A stretch of DNA of 64,000 nt from JAWLHA01 sp041690535 (lineage in GTDB: Bacteria > Pseudomonadota > Gammaproteobacteria > Thiohalomonadales > Thiohalomonadaceae), in contig JAWLHA010000010.1 of NCBI GenBank assembly GCA_041690535.1, positions 24,025 through 88,024 on the forward strand, given 5' to 3'. The notes under the pieces are model-generated. The model saw only the letters and a list, made by a program, of their open reading frames with translations, was not told where the DNA came from and ran no database searches. The translations under genes and the position numbers were made by a program. This document shows positions 8,311 through 16,647 of this stretch, piece by piece. The first letter of the stretch is position 1; the number at the start of each line of letters is the position of its first letter.

Positions 8311-8745
8311 ATGGCCGAGACCTGCCACGTCGTCTGTCCCCACTGCGACAGCATCAATCGCGTTCCCGCGGAGCGGCTCGGCGCGGGCGGCAACTGCGGC
8401 CGATGCCACAAGCCCCTGTTCGATGGCCATCCGGTCACGCTCACCCAGGCCAATTTCGCAACCCACCTCACGCGCAGTGATCTTCCCGTGGTGGTGGATT
8501 TCTGGGCCCCTTGGTGCGGCCCCTGCAAAATGATGGCACCTGCATTCGAGCGGGCCGCGGCGGAGCTGGAACCGCAGGTGCGCCTGGCCAAGGTGAACAC
8601 CGAGCAGGAGCCGGGACTTGCCGCCCAGTACGCCATCCGCAGCATCCCCACCGTGGCGCTGTTCCGCGGAGGCCGCGAAGTGGACCGCGTTGCCGGGGCC
8701 ATGGATCTTCGCCGGCTGCTGGCCTGGATCCGCCAATCACTCTGA
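8311..8745 (+). CDS. trxC: Thioredoxin 2 with N-terminal zinc ribbon
   Basis: This 144-residue protein combines a rubredoxin-like zinc finger with a thioredoxin domain. The finger is formed by Cys9/Cys12 (CPHC) and Cys29/Cys32 (CGRC). The active site is WCGPC (Cys69, Cys72), and the cis-proline motif SIPTVALF follows. This is the architecture of TrxC, a cytoplasmic disulfide reductase often induced by oxidative stress. It starts 8 bp after grxC and lies before secB. E. coli has no trxC at this location, so this is a lineage-specific addition that strengthens the thiol-redox theme of the operon. Confidence 0.95.
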   Translation: MAETCHVVCPHCDSINRVPAERLGAGGNCGRCHKPLFDGHPVTLTQANFATHLTRSDLPVVVDFWAPWCGPCKMMAPAFERAAAELEPQVRLAKVNTEQEPGLAAQYAIRSIPTVALFRGGREVDRVAGAMDLRRLLAWIRQSL

Positions 8746-8752
8746 ACGCCCA

Positions 8753-8772
8753 GCCTCACCGCAGGGTGAGGC
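8753..8772 (+). other. Short stem-loop between trxC and secB
   Basis: GCCTCACC and GGTGAGGC (8753-8760 and 8765-8772) form an 8-bp perfect stem with a four-base loop just after the trxC stop codon. No T-run follows. It may stabilise or process the mRNA between trxC and secB, or be a weak attenuator. Confidence 0.35.
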
Positions 8773-8798
8773 CGGGCAAACCCAATGGAATTCGCCCA

Positions 8799-9290
8799 AT
8801 GTCAGAAGAACAACAGAACAAGACCCCCGAGGCATCCCAGCAGTTCGCCATTCAGCGGATCTACACCAAGGACATCTCCTTCGAGGCACCCAACTCCCCC
8901 CACATGTTCACGGTCAAGTGGGAGCCCCAGGTCAACATCGATCTGAATACCGCCATCGCCACCCTCGCCGAGGGCGTCCACGAGGTGACCCTGGCGGTCA
9001 CGGTGACCGCCAAGGTAGGCGAGAAGACCGCCTTCCTGGTGGAGGTGAAGCAGGCCGGTATCTTCACCATCGCCGGCTTCCCTGAGGAGCAGATGGGGCA
9101 CATGCTGCACAGCTTCTGCCCGAACATCCTGTTCCCCTACGCGCGCGAGACGGTGGCGACCCTGGTCACCAAAGGCACCTTCCCGCAGCTCGATCTGGCC
9201 CCCATCAACTTCGATGCCCTGTACGCGCAGCACCTCCAGCGGCAGCAGGCACAGGACCAGGCGGCCGCGGAGGCCGGGAAGACCCACTGA
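8799..9290 (+). CDS. secB: Protein-export chaperone SecB
   Basis: This 163-residue protein is a cytosolic tetrameric chaperone that keeps preproteins unfolded and hands them to SecA. Family motifs include FAIQRIYTKDISFEAPNSP, the TAKVGEKTAFLVEVKQAGIF strand pair, and LFPYARETVATLVTKGTFPQ followed by LAPINFDALY. The start at 8799 (MSEEQQNK) gives the normal length. A longer in-frame reading from upstream overlaps trxC and is not credible. Its position between the glutaredoxin/thioredoxin genes and gpsA is the conserved gammaproteobacterial arrangement. Confidence 0.97.
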   Translation: MSEEQQNKTPEASQQFAIQRIYTKDISFEAPNSPHMFTVKWEPQVNIDLNTAIATLAEGVHEVTLAVTVTAKVGEKTAFLVEVKQAGIFTIAGFPEEQMGHMLHSFCPNILFPYARETVATLVTKGTFPQLDLAPINFDALYAQHLQRQQAQDQAAAEAGKTH

Positions 9291-9310
9291 GCTGAACCGC
9301 CGGGGAAGAG

Positions 9311-10315
9311 ATGGCCGCTGATCGGATCGCCGTACTCGGCGCCGGCTCCTGGGGGACGGCGCTGGCCATGCAGCTGGCCCGCAACGGCCATCCCACGCTG
9401 CTGTGGGGGAGGGACCGCGCACAGATGGCCGCCATGGCCGGTGAGCGCTGCAACCGGCGTTACCTGCCGGGGATCGCTTTCCCCGAGCTGTTGAGCCTCA
9501 CCTCGGAGCTGGGCGAGGCGCTGGAGGGGACGGAGCAGATCTTGATTTCCGTCCCGAGTCACGCCTTTCGCAGGACCCTGGAGGCGGTTGCCCCCCTTCT
9601 CAAGCCGGGTGCCCTCGTCGGCTGGGCCACCAAGGGGCTGGAGGGGGGCAGCCACAAGCTCCTTCACGCAGTGTTCGATGAGGTGCTCGGCGCCGCCCAC
9701 GGCTCGGCCGTGATTTCGGGGCCGACCTTCGCGCGGGAGGTGGCCAGCGGTCTGCCCACCGCCGTGACCGTCGCCTCGAGCGATGCGGCGGTGGGGGCCC
9801 GGTTCGCGGCACTCCTTCACTGCACCACCTTTCGCGCCTACACCAGCGAGGATGTGACCGGGGTCGAGCTCGGGGGCGCCATGAAAAATGTCCTGGCCAT
9901 CGCCGCCGGTATTGCCGATGGGCTGGGCTTCGGGGCGAACACCCGGGCCGCCCTCATCACCCGGGGGTTGGCCGAACTCATGCGCCTGGGGGTCGCCATC
10001 GGCGGCCAGCAGGAGACCTTCATGGGGTTGACCGGGCTGGGGGACCTGGTGCTGACGTGCACCGACGATCAATCCCGTAACCGCCGCGCAGGGCTCGCTT
10101 TGGCGCGGGGCCTCAGCGTCGAGGCGGCGCTGGGGGAGATCGGCCAGGCAGTGGAGGGGGTGGGAACGGCCCCCGAGATCCTCGGCCTGGCGCGGGATCA
10201 CGGCGTGGAGATGCCCATCACCGAGCAGGTCTGTCAGGTCCTCTACGAGGGGTTGGCCCCCCAGGCGGCCGTGGAGGCACTGCTCAGCCGGGAGCAGAAG
10301 GCGGAGAGGGCTTAG
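9311..10315 (+). CDS. gpsA: Glycerol-3-phosphate dehydrogenase [NAD(P)+]
   Basis: This 334-residue enzyme reduces dihydroxyacetone phosphate to sn-glycerol-3-phosphate, the backbone precursor of membrane phospholipids. The N-terminal dinucleotide-binding GAGSWGTALA motif (residues 9-18), SGPTFAREVA, and KNVLAIAAGIADGLGFG with the catalytic lysine are all present. It begins 20 bp after secB with a GGGGAAGAG ribosome-binding site. Its last four bases overlap the end of trmL on the other strand. Confidence 0.96.
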   Translation: MAADRIAVLGAGSWGTALAMQLARNGHPTLLWGRDRAQMAAMAGERCNRRYLPGIAFPELLSLTSELGEALEGTEQILISVPSHAFRRTLEAVAPLLKPGALVGWATKGLEGGSHKLLHAVFDEVLGAAHGSAVISGPTFAREVASGLPTAVTVASSDAAVGARFAALLHCTTFRAYTSEDVTGVELGGAMKNVLAIAAGIADGLGFGANTRAALITRGLAELMRLGVAIGGQQETFMGLTGLGDLVLTCTDDQSRNRRAGLALARGLSVEAALGEIGQAVEGVGTAPEILGLARDHGVEMPITEQVCQVLYEGLAPQAAVEALLSREQKAERA

Positions 10316-10794
10316 CCCCTCGGCACATCCTGCCCCGCGCCCTCAAACCCCATCTGCCGCCAGGCTTCATAGACGATCACCGCCACGGCATTGGAGAGGT
10401 TCAAACTGCGGTTGCCGGGACACATGGGAATGCGCAACCGTCTATCATCGGGTAAGGACTCCAGCAAGGCCTGCGGCAGCCCCCGGGTTTCCGGGCCGAA
10501 CAACAAGGCATCGCCGCGGGCATAACGGACATCGGAGTAGGTACGTCCGCCCCGGGTACTGCAGGCAAACAGACGCTCGGGCTGAACGGCTTCGAGAAAC
10601 CCGCCGAAGTCCTCGTAGCTCTTCACCTTCGCATACTCGTGGTAATCCAGCCCGGCCCGGCGGAGGCGACGGTCGTCGAGCACGAAGCCCAATGGCCCGA
10701 TAAGGTGCAGCTGGGCGCCGGTGTTGGCGCAGAGGCGGATGATGTTGCCGGTGTTCGGGGGGATCTCCGGCTGATAGAGCACCACGTGGAACAT
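10312..10794 (-). CDS. trmL: tRNA (cytidine(34)-2'-O)-methyltransferase
   Basis: This 160-residue SPOUT-class methyltransferase modifies the wobble ribose of tRNA-Leu isoacceptors using S-adenosylmethionine. It shows the family signatures MFHVVLYQPEIPPNTGNIIR at the N-terminus, GPETRGLP in the middle and the knot motif IPMCPGNRSLNLSNAVAV. It is convergent with gpsA with a 4-bp overlap, as in several relatives where trmL lies near secB-gpsA. No N-terminal or C-terminal extension is present. Confidence 0.95.
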   Translation of the reverse strand: MFHVVLYQPEIPPNTGNIIRLCANTGAQLHLIGPLGFVLDDRRLRRAGLDYHEYAKVKSYEDFGGFLEAVQPERLFACSTRGGRTYSDVRYARGDALLFGPETRGLPQALLESLPDDRRLRIPMCPGNRSLNLSNAVAVIVYEAWRQMGFEGAGQDVPRG

Positions 10795-10906
10795 TGAAGT
10801 AAGTCAGGCCGTCTTAGTCTAAGAACCGGGCGCACCGGTTCCCTTTATCTTGTCCGTTGCATCTTGTATCTTCCCGCCTTCACCGTGACTCAGGCAGGCA
10901 CCGGCA

Positions 10907-11875
<969 letters not shown>

Positions 11876-11876
11876 G

Positions 11877-11960
11877 AAAAAAGGGGTCGGAGTCGTTTTT
11901 GTCCAAGAAGAGCAGCATTGGCGACAATTCGTGCACAAAAACGACTCCGACCCCTTTTTT
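11877..11960. repeat. Perfect 26-bp inverted repeat element
   Basis: The arms at 11877-11902 and 11935-11960 are exact reverse complements (A6 GGGGTCGGAGTCG T5 GT on the left), separated by 32 bp. The core AGGGGTCGGAGTCGTTTT resembles a short palindromic sequence that recurs between genes in many Gammaproteobacteria, often near Y1 (REP-type) transposases. The hairpin also ends in a T-run on both strands, so it can act as a bidirectional terminator for the dehydrogenase gene. It starts one base after that gene's stop codon. Confidence 0.8.
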
Positions 11961-12047
11961 CTCGCGCCGCCCATAGTCTTCAGTTTGCGGGGGTTTTCTG
12001 TCATCTTAGGCAGTCCGTTCAGAGAGGAATAGGCTCGGGCACCGGAC

Positions 12048-13811
12048 ATGATCCCCCGGAAGAAAATCCGTATCGGTGACCTGCTCGTCGAGCACAAAGT
12101 CATCTCCGAAGGTCAGCTCCACGCCGCCTTGGCGGAACAGAAAAAAAGTGGCCGCAAACTGGGGCGCACCCTCATCGAGCAAGGCTTCATCTCCGAAGAT
12201 CAATTGCTGGAGTTCCTCTCCCGGCAGCTACAGCTCCCCTTCATCGACCTGAAACACTACCGTTACAAACCCGAGACCGTGCGGCTCGTCCCCGAGACCA
12301 TGGCCCGCCGCTACCGCGCCATCGCCCTCGATGCCAGCCGGGATCCCATCCTCGTGGGGATGGCCGACCCCACCGATATCTTCGGCTTCGATGAACTCTC
12401 GCGGGTGCTGAAGCGCCCCATCCGCCAGGCAGTGGTGCGAGAGTCGGACCTGCTGCGCACCATCGACCTGGTCTACCGCAAGACCGACGAAATCACCAGC
12501 CTGGCGGAGGAGCTCAGCGAGGAGCTCTCCGACACCGACTTCGACCTGGCGGAACTCAGCCAGACCGACGACGTGAGCGAGGCGCCGGTGGTGCGGCTGC
12601 TTCAATCCATCTTCGAGGACGCGGTACAGGTGGGGGCCTCCGACATCCACATCGAGCCCGATGAGAGCGTGCTGCGCATCCGCCAGCGCATCGACGGGGT
12701 GCTGCAGGAGCAGGTGATGAAGGAGAAGCGCATCGCCGGCGCCCTGGTCACCCGCCTCAAGCTGATGTCGGGGCTGAACATCTCCGAAAAGCGCCTGCCC
12801 CAGGATGGGCGCTTCAACATCCGCGTGAAAGAGCGCAGCATCGACGTGCGTCTCTCCACCATGCCCATTCAGTACGGCGAATCGGTGGTTATGCGCCTGC
12901 TGGACCAGTCCGGGGGCATTCTCGACCTGGAGGCGGTGGGGATGCCCGAGGTGATCCTGCGGCGCTTCCGCCGCAACATCCACAAGCCCCACGGACTGGT
13001 GCTGGTCACCGGCCCCACCGGCAGCGGCAAGAGCACCACCCTCTATGCGGCGCTTAGCGAGCTCAACGCGCCGGAGAAGAAGATCATCACGGTGGAGGAC
13101 CCGGTGGAGTACCGGCTGCCCCGTATCAGTCAGGTGCAGGTCAACCCCCGCATCGGCCTCACCTTCGCCTCGGTGCTTCGTTCGGCCCTGCGCCAGGACC
13201 CCGACATCGTGCTGGTGGGGGAGATGCGGGACCAGGAGACCGCGGAGATTGGCCTGCGCGCCGCCCTCACCGGCCACCTGGTGCTCTCCACCCTGCACAC
13301 CAACGATGCGGTGAGCACCGCCATTCGTCTGGTGGACATGGGGATCCCCGGCTACTTGGTGGCTACCGCCCTGGAGGGGGTGGTGGCCCAGCGCCTGGTG
13401 CGGCGGATCTGCGACAGCTGCACCACCGACTATCAACCCAACACCCATGAGGCCATCTGGCTGAAGAACTTCGTGGGCGAGGACGCAGGAACCGTCGCCC
13501 TCAAGCAAGGCATGGGCTGCCCCCACTGCAACAACACCGGCTATCGGGGGCGGATCGGCGTGTTCGAACTGCTGGAGATCGACGACCGGATGGCCGACGC
13601 CCTGCGCCGCGACGACACCAGTGCCTTCGCCCATGCGGTCCGCTCCAGCGGTCACTTCCGCAGCCTGGCCCACCACGCCCTCGAGCTGGCCGGGCGCGGG
13701 ATCACCACCTTGGAAGAGGTGATGCGGGTGGCCAGCGACGATGACCTCTCGGCACCGGTGCCGGCGGCCGAACCCGAAGACCTCGATTTCGACTTGCAGG
13801 CAAGCTCCTGA
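12048..13811 (+). CDS. mshE: MSHA-type pilus assembly ATPase MshE
   Basis: This 587-residue cytoplasmic GspE/PilB-family hexameric ATPase powers pilus extension. The N-terminus carries two 24-residue MshEN motifs (residues 8-31 and 37-60, ending AALAEQ and EFLSRQ) that bind cyclic-di-GMP in MshE of Vibrio. In the first copy the usual glycine is replaced (Lys17), and in the second the leading arginine is Lys37. The Walker A motif GPTGSGKST lies near residue 322, the Asp/His boxes (EDPVEYR, HLVLSTLHTNDA) follow, and a tetracysteine zinc site is formed by CDSC and CPHC. It overlaps mshG by one base. The upstream pilus genes mshH-N usually found nearby are absent from this side. Confidence 0.92.
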   Translation: MIPRKKIRIGDLLVEHKVISEGQLHAALAEQKKSGRKLGRTLIEQGFISEDQLLEFLSRQLQLPFIDLKHYRYKPETVRLVPETMARRYRAIALDASRDPILVGMADPTDIFGFDELSRVLKRPIRQAVVRESDLLRTIDLVYRKTDEITSLAEELSEELSDTDFDLAELSQTDDVSEAPVVRLLQSIFEDAVQVGASDIHIEPDESVLRIRQRIDGVLQEQVMKEKRIAGALVTRLKLMSGLNISEKRLPQDGRFNIRVKERSIDVRLSTMPIQYGESVVMRLLDQSGGILDLEAVGMPEVILRRFRRNIHKPHGLVLVTGPTGSGKSTTLYAALSELNAPEKKIITVEDPVEYRLPRISQVQVNPRIGLTFASVLRSALRQDPDIVLVGEMRDQETAEIGLRAALTGHLVLSTLHTNDAVSTAIRLVDMGIPGYLVATALEGVVAQRLVRRICDSCTTDYQPNTHEAIWLKNFVGEDAGTVALKQGMGCPHCNNTGYRGRIGVFELLEIDDRMADALRRDDTSAFAHAVRSSGHFRSLAHHALELAGRGITTLEEVMRVASDDDLSAPVPAAEPEDLDFDLQASS

Positions 13812-15043
13812 TGCCGAGGTTCCGTTACAAGGCGCGGAGTTCCCGGGGCGACGCCCTCACCGGGGAGATTGAGGCGCCTTCGGCCGAAGCGGTGGCGGGG
13901 CAGCTACTCAGCGGGGGAGTCACCCCCGTGGATATCGTGGAGGTCTCGCCCAGCCGAGACGTCTGGACCGACTTCAAAAAAATTCTCGGGGCGGACAGGC
14001 CTGGACTGGACGATCTCATCCTCTTGTGCCGCCAGCTGCATGCCCTCACCCGGGCCGGCGTACCCATCACCCGAGGAATTGCCGGTTTGAGTGAAACGAC
14101 CCGCAATGTAGTGCTCCGGGAGGTGCTGGAGAAGATCCAGGCCGAGCTCGAGGCGGGCCGCGAGCTGTCCTACGCCATGGGCCAGTATCCAACCGTCTTC
14201 ACGCCATTGATGATCAGCATGGTGAGGGTGGGGGAAAACACGGGCCGGCTCGATGAGGCCTTCGGACAACTCGCCCAGTACCTGGAGCTGGACCGCGATA
14301 CCCGCGATCGGGTGAAGCAGGCGCTTCGCTATCCTAGCTTCGTGCTGGCGGCCATTTCGGCGGCGATCGTGGTCGTCAACATCTGGGTGATCCCGCGGTT
14401 TGCCGCCGTCTTCAAGAGCATGCATGTCGAGCTGCCCTGGCAGACCCAGCTGCTGATCGGCATCTCCGAGTTCATGCAGACCAACTGGCAGTATCTACTC
14501 GGGGCGGGGGTGATCGGGTTCATCGCGGCCCGCCAGTATGTGCGCAGCCCCGACGGAAAGTACCGCTGGGACAAGTTCAAGCTGCGCATCCCAGTGACCG
14601 GCAGCCTCGTGCTGCGGGCCACGCTGTCGCGCTTTGCCCGGGCATTCGCCATGGCCACCCGGGCGGGTGTGCCGCTGATTCAAACCCTGACCACCGTCGC
14701 CCGCGCCGTGGACAACGACTACGTCGGCGAGCGCGTCCTCTCCATGCGCAATGCCATTGAACGGGGCGAGACCCTCACCCGCACTGCTGTGGCCACCGGG
14801 CTGTTCACACCCTTGGTGATCCAGATGCTCTCCGTGGGAGAGGAAACCGGGGGGGTGGAAACCATGATGGCGGAGGTGGCCGACTTCTATGACCGGCAGG
14901 TGGAATACGACCTCAAGAACCTCAGCGGTGCCCTCGAGCCGATTCTGATCGTGGCGGTCGGTGTGCTGGTGTTGATCCTCGCCCTGGGTATCTTCCTTCC
15001 GATGTGGGACCTCGGCCAGGCCGCCATCGGCCGCCCCGGATGA
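13811..15043 (+). CDS. mshG: MSHA pilus inner-membrane platform protein MshG (GspF family)
   Basis: This 410-residue polytopic protein has two GspF/PilC domains. The first covers about residues 65-190 and the second about 265-395. There are three hydrophobic segments, near residues 178-198, 230-248 and 378-402. SVGEETGGVETMMAEVADFYD and MVRVGENTGRLDEAF are duplicated family motifs. It forms the membrane platform on which the ATPase acts. It shares its first base with the mshE stop codon, and the next gene starts inside its own stop (ATGA), so the genes are translationally coupled. Confidence 0.93.
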   Translation: MPRFRYKARSSRGDALTGEIEAPSAEAVAGQLLSGGVTPVDIVEVSPSRDVWTDFKKILGADRPGLDDLILLCRQLHALTRAGVPITRGIAGLSETTRNVVLREVLEKIQAELEAGRELSYAMGQYPTVFTPLMISMVRVGENTGRLDEAFGQLAQYLELDRDTRDRVKQALRYPSFVLAAISAAIVVVNIWVIPRFAAVFKSMHVELPWQTQLLIGISEFMQTNWQYLLGAGVIGFIAARQYVRSPDGKYRWDKFKLRIPVTGSLVLRATLSRFARAFAMATRAGVPLIQTLTTVARAVDNDYVGERVLSMRNAIERGETLTRTAVATGLFTPLVIQMLSVGEETGGVETMMAEVADFYDRQVEYDLKNLSGALEPILIVAVGVLVLILALGIFLPMWDLGQAAIGRPG

Positions 15044-15591
15044 GGCTCCTTCACGAGCTGAGGCAGCGGAGGCTGGCCCAACTGGGGATCACCACCGGGC
15101 TCGTTGCCATCTTGGTGGGGCTGGTGATGGAGCGGCTGTGGAGCTATCAAGCCACGGCGGAACGCTATGCGGTGACCTATACGGTAGCCGCTCTGCGCCA
15201 GGCGGTGGGACTCCAGCTGGCCGAGGTGGTCACCGGCAAGGGATTGGCGGCTTTGGCACAGCTCGATGGCGCCAACCCCATGGCGCTGCTGGATAAGCCG
15301 TTGCCCAACTACCTGGGGGAATTGACGGCTAGCTCACCCGAGACCATTCCCAGTTACCATTGGTACTTTGACTCGGACAGCCGAATGCTCGTGTACCGGG
15401 TGCACAACACCGAAGCCTTTCATAACGGACTAGGCCCCCCGGCCAGGATTCGCCTGAAAGTGCGGCTCACCTACCGGGACGGGAACGAGAACGGACGGTT
15501 CGACCCTCCCTCGGACACCTTCCAGGGGCTGGACCTTGTCCCGGTCGAGCCGTACCACTGGATCACTGCTGAGGAGAAGAGAGAGCGATGA
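15040..15591 (+). CDS. MSHA-locus protein, MshF-like, single membrane anchor
   Basis: This 183-residue protein has an N-terminal transmembrane segment (about residues 14-33, TTGLVAILVGLVMERLW) and a predicted periplasmic remainder. It includes YHWYFDSDSRMLVYRVHNTE and a LTYRDGNENGRFDPPSD stretch. Its position directly after mshG with an ATGA overlap, its size and its topology match MshF of MSHA loci, a poorly characterised pilus assembly protein. Sequence identity with MshF is weak as far as I can judge by eye, so the symbol is left blank. It overlaps the next gene by four bases. Confidence 0.65.
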   Translation: MRLLHELRQRRLAQLGITTGLVAILVGLVMERLWSYQATAERYAVTYTVAALRQAVGLQLAEVVTGKGLAALAQLDGANPMALLDKPLPNYLGELTASSPETIPSYHWYFDSDSRMLVYRVHNTEAFHNGLGPPARIRLKVRLTYRDGNENGRFDPPSDTFQGLDLVPVEPYHWITAEEKRER

Positions 15592-16148
15592 CCCTGCTCC
15601 TGTGGAGCACCTTCATGCTCGTCACACTAGTCAGCGCCGGCTTGGTGATTGCCCCCGGCCTGACGCTAAGACTGGCCAACAGCCGTCTGCCGACCAAGCT
15701 GTTCGCCTCGCGGCCCATTGTCAGCACCGAACGCTTCTTCTACCGCCATCACCGTGCATTCGGTGCGTTTCTCATGCTGGGCAGTCTGTACACACTCTAC
15801 CGGCTCAGCTTCTCGGCCAACCCGAGCCAGATGGCGGCCCTGCTGTTCGGTGATGCTCCATCGCCGCTCCTGCTGGGGCTGGCCGAAGGGGGCATTCACT
15901 TTCTCTGGCTGAGCAACGCCTTCATCCCGACGTTCGGATTGATCGTCTTTGCCCGCCCAAGCCTGCTTAAGGAGCTGGAGCAGTGGGCAAACCGGCGGGT
16001 TGGCGATCGCTTCAACCTCATCACCAACGTAAGGCACCAGGTTCGCACCCTAGCTCAACGCCATCCCCGAACGCTGGGGGTGCTGCTGCTTTTGGCGGGC
16101 ATGTACCTGTGGTCGATGGCGGGGTTCTACCTCAGCGCCGGCTACTGA
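15588..16148 (+). CDS. Uncharacterised four-helix membrane protein in the MSHA locus
   Basis: This 186-residue protein has about four hydrophobic segments, near residues 3-25, 56-76, 95-122 and 160-182. The motif RPIVSTERFFYRHHRAFG sits between the first two helices. I do not recognise the family. It overlaps the MshF-like gene by four bases (ATGA), so it is almost certainly made as part of the mshE-G operon. It ends 134 bp before the pilin gene. It could be an accessory inner-membrane pilus factor, but nothing in the sequence proves this. Confidence 0.7.
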   Translation: MTLLLWSTFMLVTLVSAGLVIAPGLTLRLANSRLPTKLFASRPIVSTERFFYRHHRAFGAFLMLGSLYTLYRLSFSANPSQMAALLFGDAPSPLLLGLAEGGIHFLWLSNAFIPTFGLIVFARPSLLKELEQWANRRVGDRFNLITNVRHQVRTLAQRHPRTLGVLLLLAGMYLWSMAGFYLSAGY

Positions 16149-16282
16149 TTGGCCTCTCGCCCCGGCCTTGTCCCGCCCCCTCCGACATGTTATAGAGTCG
16201 TCTGGGTACGCGCGCTCGGCTGCGGCCTTGCCCGCGCCCCAATATTCCTGGGCTGCGGCCCGACTAATCGGGGGAAATTTTC

Positions 16283-16624
16283 ATGAAGAGACAAGAATCG
16301 GGTTTTACCCTTATCGAGCTGGTGATGGTGATCGTGATCCTGGGCATCCTGGCCGCCACCGTGCTGCCGAAGTTCAGCGCCATGCAGGACGGCGCCAGCA
16401 CCGCCGTTGTCGATGGCACGAAGGCCTCACTTAAGGGCGCAGCAGCGGCCGCTTACGCCAATCGGTTGGCCAAAGGACAGAGCGGTAAGCCCAGCCTGTC
16501 CGACATCACCGCCATGGTGGCGGTTGAAGGTGTGACAATTGGCGGAAGCTGCGGTGCTGTCTCTATCACTCCTGCCGGTGGCAGTGCCGATACTTCGCTC
16601 AACCTCTCGGAGTGGTGTCAGTAA
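16283..16624 (+). CDS. mshA: Type IV major pilin-like protein (MSHA pilin)
   Basis: This 113-residue prepilin has a seven-residue leader ending in Gly7 and the mature start FTLIELVMVIVILGILA, with the Glu5 needed for assembly. KFSAMQDGA is typical of MshA. Two cysteines near the C-terminus (GGSCGAV and SEWCQ) can form the D-region disulfide. At about 106 mature residues it is shorter than Vibrio MshA. A ribosome-binding site GGGGGAAA precedes the ATG. Upstream at 16217-16231, CGGCTGCGGCCTTGC has the GG-N10-GC spacing of a sigma-54 promoter, but the match is modest. The gene sits in its own interval between the assembly genes and the convergent glycosyltransferase-like gene. Confidence 0.87.
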   Translation: MKRQESGFTLIELVMVIVILGILAATVLPKFSAMQDGASTAVVDGTKASLKGAAAAAYANRLAKGQSGKPSLSDITAMVAVEGVTIGGSCGAVSITPAGGSADTSLNLSEWCQ

Positions 16625-16647
16625 CTGCTACTGTGTGCGCCGGGGGT

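Noticed and set aside
16217..16231. Sigma-54 promoter for the pilin gene
   Set aside because: The GG-N10-GC spacing is present but the surrounding match is weak and GC-rich sequence yields such hits by chance; kept only as a remark in the pilin entry.
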